The translations under genes were made by a program, and so were the position numbers. From contig URKX01000008.1 of assembly GCA_900548545.1 (NCBI GenBank), positions 4,541-68,540 of the forward strand: a DNA stretch of 64,000 nucleotides, written 5' to 3'. Each line of letters opens with the position of its first letter. Positions within the stretch are counted from its first letter, which is position 1. Source of the DNA: an uncultured Oscillospiraceae bacterium (GTDB taxonomy: Bacteria; Bacillota; Clostridia; Oscillospirales; Acutalibacteraceae). Positions 63,158 to 64,000 of this stretch are shown one piece after another. Below the pieces are notes generated by a model. That model saw nothing but the letters and a program-made list of their open reading frames with translations, searched no databases and had not been told where the DNA came from.

Positions 63158-63995
63158 CTATAGTGAAAACTTTTTGGTCACTATTCTTTTAGAGTTGTCA
63201 GTTTTAAGTATATCCTTTACATTCTGCCGGACAGTATCGTACTCCTTTTCCTCCCGCTGTACTTTCCGACGTTCCGCCTGCAAGGCGATCCGCCTAGCGG
63301 TGAGCTCGTCAATCTCGGCTCGGAGTTGTAGCGGGCAAGAGTATAGAGTCCAATCGTTTCAGCTTCCTCGCCGTTGCCGCAAGCAGAATGGTCTCGCCCT
63401 CATGGCCCAGAGAAAATTTTTTCTTGCTTCTGGACCGATGGTAAAGGAGCCGGTCAATGGCGGCACGCAGCTTTGCCTTATAGCTGGTGCCGTTCTGTTC
63501 CACCTGGTGCTCGATGTAGCTCTTGTCCTTGTCCCGGCCGGGGACGATGACGGACAGTCCATGCTCTTTACAGATCCGGTCGCTGGTGTGGCGGATGAAG
63601 TGATAGCTCCGCTTATTGGAGTGATAGTGCCTGTGGTCCTGAAAGCTGACGGCATTGAAAATCAGGTGATTATGGACATGATCCCTGTCTATATGGGTGG
63701 TGAGGACGAATTCATACTTGCCGCCCAGGACCTCCCGCGCCAGCTCCATGCCAATCCGGCGGGCCTCCTCCGGCGTGACCTCCCCAGGTTCAAACGCCTG
63801 GATGAGGTGCCGGCCCAGGTTCGTACCCTTGTCGATGGCATGGCGGCGGGTCCATGCAAATTCAATGTCGGCGGTTTCCGTGGTGCATCCGAAGGAGGAC
63901 ACCAGCAGCTTCCCGTCCGTCTTGTCGGGATTGCAGATATAGTCGATGGCCGCTTTCAGCGTTGACTTAATAGGATGCGTCTTTGTAACTGCCAT
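63158..63995 (-). pseudogene. Relaxase (mobilization nuclease) with internal deletion and 3' frameshift
   Basis: The reading frame from ATG 63995 gives MAVTKTHPIKSTLKAAIDYICNPDKTDGK, the relaxase start, and YEFVLTTHIDRDHVHNHLIFNAV with the HxDxxHxH metal site. It runs to AAIDRL near residue 177. The sequence then jumps to YHRSRSKKKFSLGHEGETILL, which matches text near the C-terminus of complete relaxases, so roughly 200 or more residues are missing. A frameshift near 63325 follows; the correct end (LRAEIDELTARRIALQAERRKVQREEKEYDT, two parts) continues in another frame to a stop at 63158. It is probably non-functional in transfer, though the nuclease domain itself is intact. Confidence 0.8.
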
Positions 63996-64000
63996 ATCTG

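Larger units (their letters stand above)
58231..64000. mobile_element. Fragment of a decayed integrative/mobilizable element carrying a protease-ATPase cassette
   Basis: The element holds a replication-initiator pseudogene (58231), unrecognised remnants (59125-59475), an intact AT-rich S8 protease plus AAA+ ATPase pair (59568-63023) and a relaxase pseudogene (63158-63995) running to the window edge. The initiator and relaxase are of the type found in Clostridia integrative elements. Both are damaged, so self-mobilisation from these genes is unlikely. The right part of the element is outside the window. Confidence 0.7.

Overview
The window looks like chromosomal DNA of a gut-type anaerobic member of the Clostridia, probably Oscillospirales. 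The coding sequence is GC-rich and leaderless his/glg/hyd/uxu gene sets sit beside [FeFe]-hydrogenase maturases, a TPP riboswitch, a T-box leader and a conjugative-element fragment of the type common in Oscillospiraceae and Lachnospiraceae. This placement is inferred from gene content. No rRNA or taxonomic marker is complete here, since IleS is cut by the left edge.

Layout, left to right. 1-9404: the 3' end of ileS, an oxidoreductase, a degenerate GHKL-type membrane protein, a DUF4097 protein, an ADP-ribosylglycohydrolase coupled to an unknown protein, glpK, an isolated hisH-hisF pair and two tRNAs. 9621-12325: a GH120-like beta-helix glycosidase overlapping trmO. 12682-18839: a glycogen operon, glgB-glgC-glgD-glgA. 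19015-22163: two tandem O-antigen-ligase-like membrane proteins. 22234-23260: a TPP riboswitch and thiT. 23278-27509, minus strand: the hydrogenase-maturation operon (TM1266-type regulator, hydE, hydG, hydF) behind a long leader with two terminator-like hairpins. 27603-29617, minus: a sigma factor translationally coupled to a membrane-anchored serpin. 29795-32382, minus: a T-box leader that reads as Trp-specific, ahead of an Fe-dependent alcohol dehydrogenase and a YkvI-type permease. 32420-34201, minus: a second glycogen synthase with a long Lys/Ala/Pro-rich N-terminal tail. 34524-36760: small housekeeping and repair genes. 36861-43531: an AraC regulator divergent from a glucuronate operon (uxaC, uxuA, SDR fructuronate reductase, GH2 glycosidase). 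43901-48502: an MFS transporter, then a MoxR-DUF58-DUF4129 operon. 48491-57362: an inositol-phosphatase-like gene, NADH oxidase, an NCS2 purine permease with a structured leader, rarA, an esterase, a second AraC regulator and galE.

From about 57.8 kb to the right edge the DNA changes character. It is a decayed integrative or mobilizable element: a replication-initiator gene broken by an early stop codon, and a relaxase with an internal deletion and a frameshift. Between them sits an AT-rich, intact two-gene cassette encoding a cytoplasmic subtilisin-like protease and an AAA+ ATPase. Its promoter carries four direct repeats spaced exactly 21 bp apart. The cassette looks like recently acquired, regulated cargo, plausibly a conflict or defence module.

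The strongest leads are the protease-ATPase cassette with its repeat array, the sigma factor/membrane-serpin pair (the serpin occupies the place of an anti-sigma factor), the hydrogenase-maturation leader RNA, and the Trp T-box controlling a dehydrogenase and a permease. All functional statements come from reading motifs and context; no database search was run.
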